Below, one piece after another: positions 14,369 to 16,134 of a stretch of 16,134 bases of DNA. The stretch covers positions 1 to 16,134 of the forward strand of contig SLDH01000213.1 in assembly GCA_007125415.1 (NCBI GenBank), written 5' to 3'. The notes under the pieces were generated by a model. It searched no databases and had not been told where the DNA came from. It saw only the letters and a list, made by a program, of their open reading frames with translations. Position numbers and translations under genes: made by a program. Every line of letters begins with the position of its first letter. Within the stretch, counting starts at the first letter, position 1. This DNA comes from Roseovarius sp. Its GTDB lineage: Bacteria; Pseudomonadota; Alphaproteobacteria; Rhodobacterales; Rhodobacteraceae.

Positions 14369-14929
14369 ATGACCGGATCAAACATGACGCGCCGCGGCGT
14401 GCTCGCCGCATTTGCGGCAACAACAGCGACTGCGGCACCAACCTACGCAAACGCATTCAGCTTCCTGCGCGGGTCAGGAGACATCAGACGCATCCGCATG
14501 TCATCTCCACGCACCGGTGAGCGCATCGACATGGTGTATTGGGTCGAAGGTGACTACATCCGCGAAGCGGTTCAGGAGATCAACCACTTCATGCGCGACT
14601 GGCGCTCGAATGACGTTCATGCGATCGACGTCCGGACAATCGACATGCTCGCAGCAGCCCATAATCTGCTCGATGTGAACGAGCCCTACATGCTGCTTTC
14701 GGGCTATCGGAGCCCGCGCACCAACGCCATGTTGCGCAGCCGCGGCAGTGCCGTTGCCGAAAATTCGCGTCATCTGCGCGGGGAGGCAGCCGATGTCCGG
14801 CTTTCATCGCGCTCGGTCGCTCAGGTTTATCGCGCGGCCACCGCCTTCAGCGCTGGCGGTGTCGGTCGCTATTCGCGGTCCAACTTCGTGCACATGGATT
14901 GTGGCCCCGTCCGCAGTTGGGGCAGTTGA
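14369..14929 (+). CDS. DUF882 / YcbK (MepK-like) peptidase, Tat-exported
   Basis: A 186-residue precursor with a twin-arginine signal, MTRRGVLAAFAATTA...YANA (6-29), so it is exported folded. The mature part is the DUF882 peptidase M15-like domain. SGYRSPRTNAMLR (111-123) is followed by the predicted zinc ligands H135 and D142 in SRHLRGEAADV and H175 in FVHMDCGPVRSW. E. coli MepK (YcbK, about 182 residues, also Tat-exported) is a murein endopeptidase that cuts mDAP-mDAP cross-links. The same role here is inferred from fold and from its L,D-transpeptidase neighbour. The start could be ATG 14369 or ATG 14384; neither has a strong Shine-Dalgarno. I kept the longer one. The frame is open back to 14126 without coding character. 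Confidence 0.88.
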   Translation: MTGSNMTRRGVLAAFAATTATAAPTYANAFSFLRGSGDIRRIRMSSPRTGERIDMVYWVEGDYIREAVQEINHFMRDWRSNDVHAIDVRTIDMLAAAHNLLDVNEPYMLLSGYRSPRTNAMLRSRGSAVAENSRHLRGEAADVRLSSRSVAQVYRAATAFSAGGVGRYSRSNFVHMDCGPVRSWGS

Positions 14930-14948
14930 TCCTGCGCGCGCGCAGGAT
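14929..14948. repeat. 20-base perfect palindrome overlapping the DUF882 stop codon
   Basis: ATCCTGCGCG followed at once by CGCGCAGGAT; its first A is the last base of the TGA stop. The alternating CG core has no loop spacer. It may pause transcription ahead of the terminator at 14974. Confidence 0.5.
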
Positions 14949-14973
14949 AAGGCGCAAGCATCAAGATTTAGCG

Positions 14974-15002
14974 AAACACCGTCCGGTCAGGCCGGTGTTT
15001 TT
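14974..15002 (+). terminator. Intrinsic terminator of the DUF882 gene
   Basis: AAACACCG (14974-14981) pairs with CGGTGTTT (14993-15000), followed by further T residues (five in a row, 14998-15002). It ends 17 bases before the lipA stop codon on the other strand and separates the convergent genes. Confidence 0.8.
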
Positions 15003-15018
15003 GCGTTCCGGCGACGTC

Positions 15019-15972
15019 TTACGCACCGGCCAGTTTTTTCTGCCGCGCGTCGCGTAGCCGGGCGAAATCATCACCCGCATGATAGGATGAGCGCGTCAGC
15101 GGCGTGGCCGAGACCATGAGAAACCCCTTGCCATAGGCCGCGCGTTCCATCGCCGCGAACTCATCGGGATGCACGAAGCGATCCACCGCATGATGCTTGG
15201 GCGTGGGCTGGAGATACTGTCCGATGGTCAGAAAATCGATCTGGGCGGCGCGCATGTCATCCATCACCTGATGCACCTGCGCTTTCGTCTCGCCCAGCCC
15301 CACCATGATACCGGATTTGGTGAACATGGAAGGATCCATCTCCTTTACCCGCTGCAAGAGCCGCAGCGAATGGAAATAGCGCGCGCCGGGGCGCACCTCC
15401 GGATAAAGCCCGGGCACCGTTTCGAGATTGTGGTTGAACACATCGGGCCGCGCCGCGACGACCAGTTCGAGCACCCCGGGGTCACAATGCAGGAAATCGG
15501 GGGTGAGGATCTCGATGGTGGTGGCGGGGCTGCGATGGCGAATCGCGCGGATCGTCTGAGCAAAATGCGCAGCCCCCCCATCGGCGATATCGTCACGGTC
15601 CACCGAGGTGATCACGACATGGTTGAGCCCCAGCTTCTGCACCGCATCGGCCACGCGCCCGGGCTCGAACACGTCGAGATCCTCGGGCGGCTTGCCGGTG
15701 GCGATATTGCAAAAGGAACAGGCGCGGGTGCAGACATCGCCCATGATCATCATCGTGGCGTGCCCCTGGCTCCAGCATTCGCCGGCATTGGGGCAACCCG
15801 CCTCTTCGCAGACCGTGACGAGCTTGTGTTCGCGGATGATCTTGTGGGTTTCGCGATAGCCTTTGCTGACCGGTGCCTTCACGCGAATCCATTCAGGCTT
15901 CTTCGGCTGCGGGTTGTCCGGGCGGCGCGCCTTCTCGGGGTGGCGCTGCTGCGGTATCTTGAGGTCTCGCAC
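15019..15972 (-). CDS. lipA: Lipoyl synthase (radical SAM)
   Basis: This enzyme inserts two sulfur atoms into octanoyl groups on the lipoyl domains of 2-oxoacid dehydrogenases and GcvH. The 317-residue protein carries both iron-sulfur sites: the auxiliary cluster [12 protein letters not shown] (C55, C60, C66) and the radical SAM motif CTRACSFC (C81, C85, C88). It also has the C-terminal RSSY (294-297) whose serine ligates the auxiliary cluster. I chose GTG 15972 because GGGGA lies about 6 bases upstream and the protein then begins [18 protein letters not shown], the N-terminus I expect for Rhodobacterales LipA. The frame stays open upstream to the window edge, but those residues do not look like LipA. 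I saw no clear promoter in 15973-16134, only a -10-like TATATG at 16014-16009 (minus strand). Confidence 0.97.
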   Translation of the reverse strand: MRDLKIPQQRHPEKARRPDNPQPKKPEWIRVKAPVSKGYRETHKIIREHKLVTVCEEAGCPNAGECWSQGHATMMIMGDVCTRACSFCNIATGKPPEDLDVFEPGRVADAVQKLGLNHVVITSVDRDDIADGGAAHFAQTIRAIRHRSPATTIEILTPDFLHCDPGVLELVVAARPDVFNHNLETVPGLYPEVRPGARYFHSLRLLQRVKEMDPSMFTKSGIMVGLGETKAQVHQVMDDMRAAQIDFLTIGQYLQPTPKHHAVDRFVHPDEFAAMERAAYGKGFLMVSATPLTRSSYHAGDDFARLRDARQKKLAGA

Positions 15973-16134
15973 GACTGGTCCCCGCGAATGAATTGATAAC
16001 CTCTGGCACATATAATGCAGCCCGGTGGCAAGCGCCAGTGACTGTGCCCGGGTGATCCATCGGGCGCTACTGTCCGCCGCCATCGGTATCCGGTTATTTG
16101 GGTGTGTACCAGCCCGGGCCCCTGCACCCTGCAA

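Noticed and set aside
15973..16134. Upstream extension of lipA, open to the window edge
   Set aside because: The added residues do not resemble LipA, and a good ribosome site precedes GTG 15972, where the conserved N-terminus begins.
1..16134. CRISPR array, tRNA, insertion sequence or phage features
   Set aside because: I scanned for direct repeats, T-loop motifs and transposase-like products and found none.

Overview
The window is a stretch of alphaproteobacterial chromosome, most likely from the Rhodobacteraceae (Roseobacter group). The base composition is GC-rich, the genes are dense, and both GTG and TTG starts occur. The LipA N-terminus (MRDLKIP...[11 protein letters not shown]) is of the form I associate with Rhodobacterales. 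The xseB-ispA-dxs order, a class II DAHP synthase, an IalB-family protein and a NodF/RkpF-like acyl carrier protein also fit. I saw no tRNA, rRNA, CRISPR array, insertion sequence or phage gene, so this looks like core chromosome rather than an island.

Layout, left to right. Positions 25-1395 (-) encode class II DAHP synthase, the entry to aromatic biosynthesis, divergent from a GlxA-type AraC regulator (1567-2568, +). A GC-rich patch with two overlapping hairpins separates that gene from a secreted PQQ-type sugar dehydrogenase (2805-3893, -). The isoprenoid operon xseB-ispA-dxs reads leftwards from 7120 to 4055. It gives the exonuclease VII small subunit, a prenyl diphosphate synthase and DXP synthase. 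Back-to-back promoters connect it to a divergent aminoglycoside-phosphotransferase-fold kinase (7220-8164, +), whose transcript may be leaderless. That gene's stop codon interlocks with the stop codon of a convergent HerA/DUF853 ATPase (8161-9711, -).

The 433-base gap at 9712-10144 has no convincing protein gene but is rich in signals. It holds a candidate small RNA with an anti-Shine-Dalgarno CCUCCU loop and its own terminator, a second short promoter-terminator unit, a perfect inverted repeat, and a probable promoter for a secreted IalB-family protein (10145-10783, +). Convergent to that gene is a translationally coupled acyl carrier protein / ketoacyl-ACP synthase pair (12315-10850, -), which looks like a dedicated fatty-acyl elongation module. 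Next come two peptidoglycan genes transcribed divergently: a YcbB/LdtD-like L,D-transpeptidase (12464-14074, -) and a Tat-exported YcbK/MepK-like DUF882 peptidase (14369-14929, +). The window closes with lipoyl synthase lipA (15019-15972, -) behind a clear intrinsic terminator.

Most genes are recognisable housekeeping genes, and I do not see an obvious new defence or mobile system. The least explained material is non-coding: the tandem small-RNA candidates at 9756-9998, the putative leaderless kinase mRNA, and several perfect inverted repeats in promoter regions.
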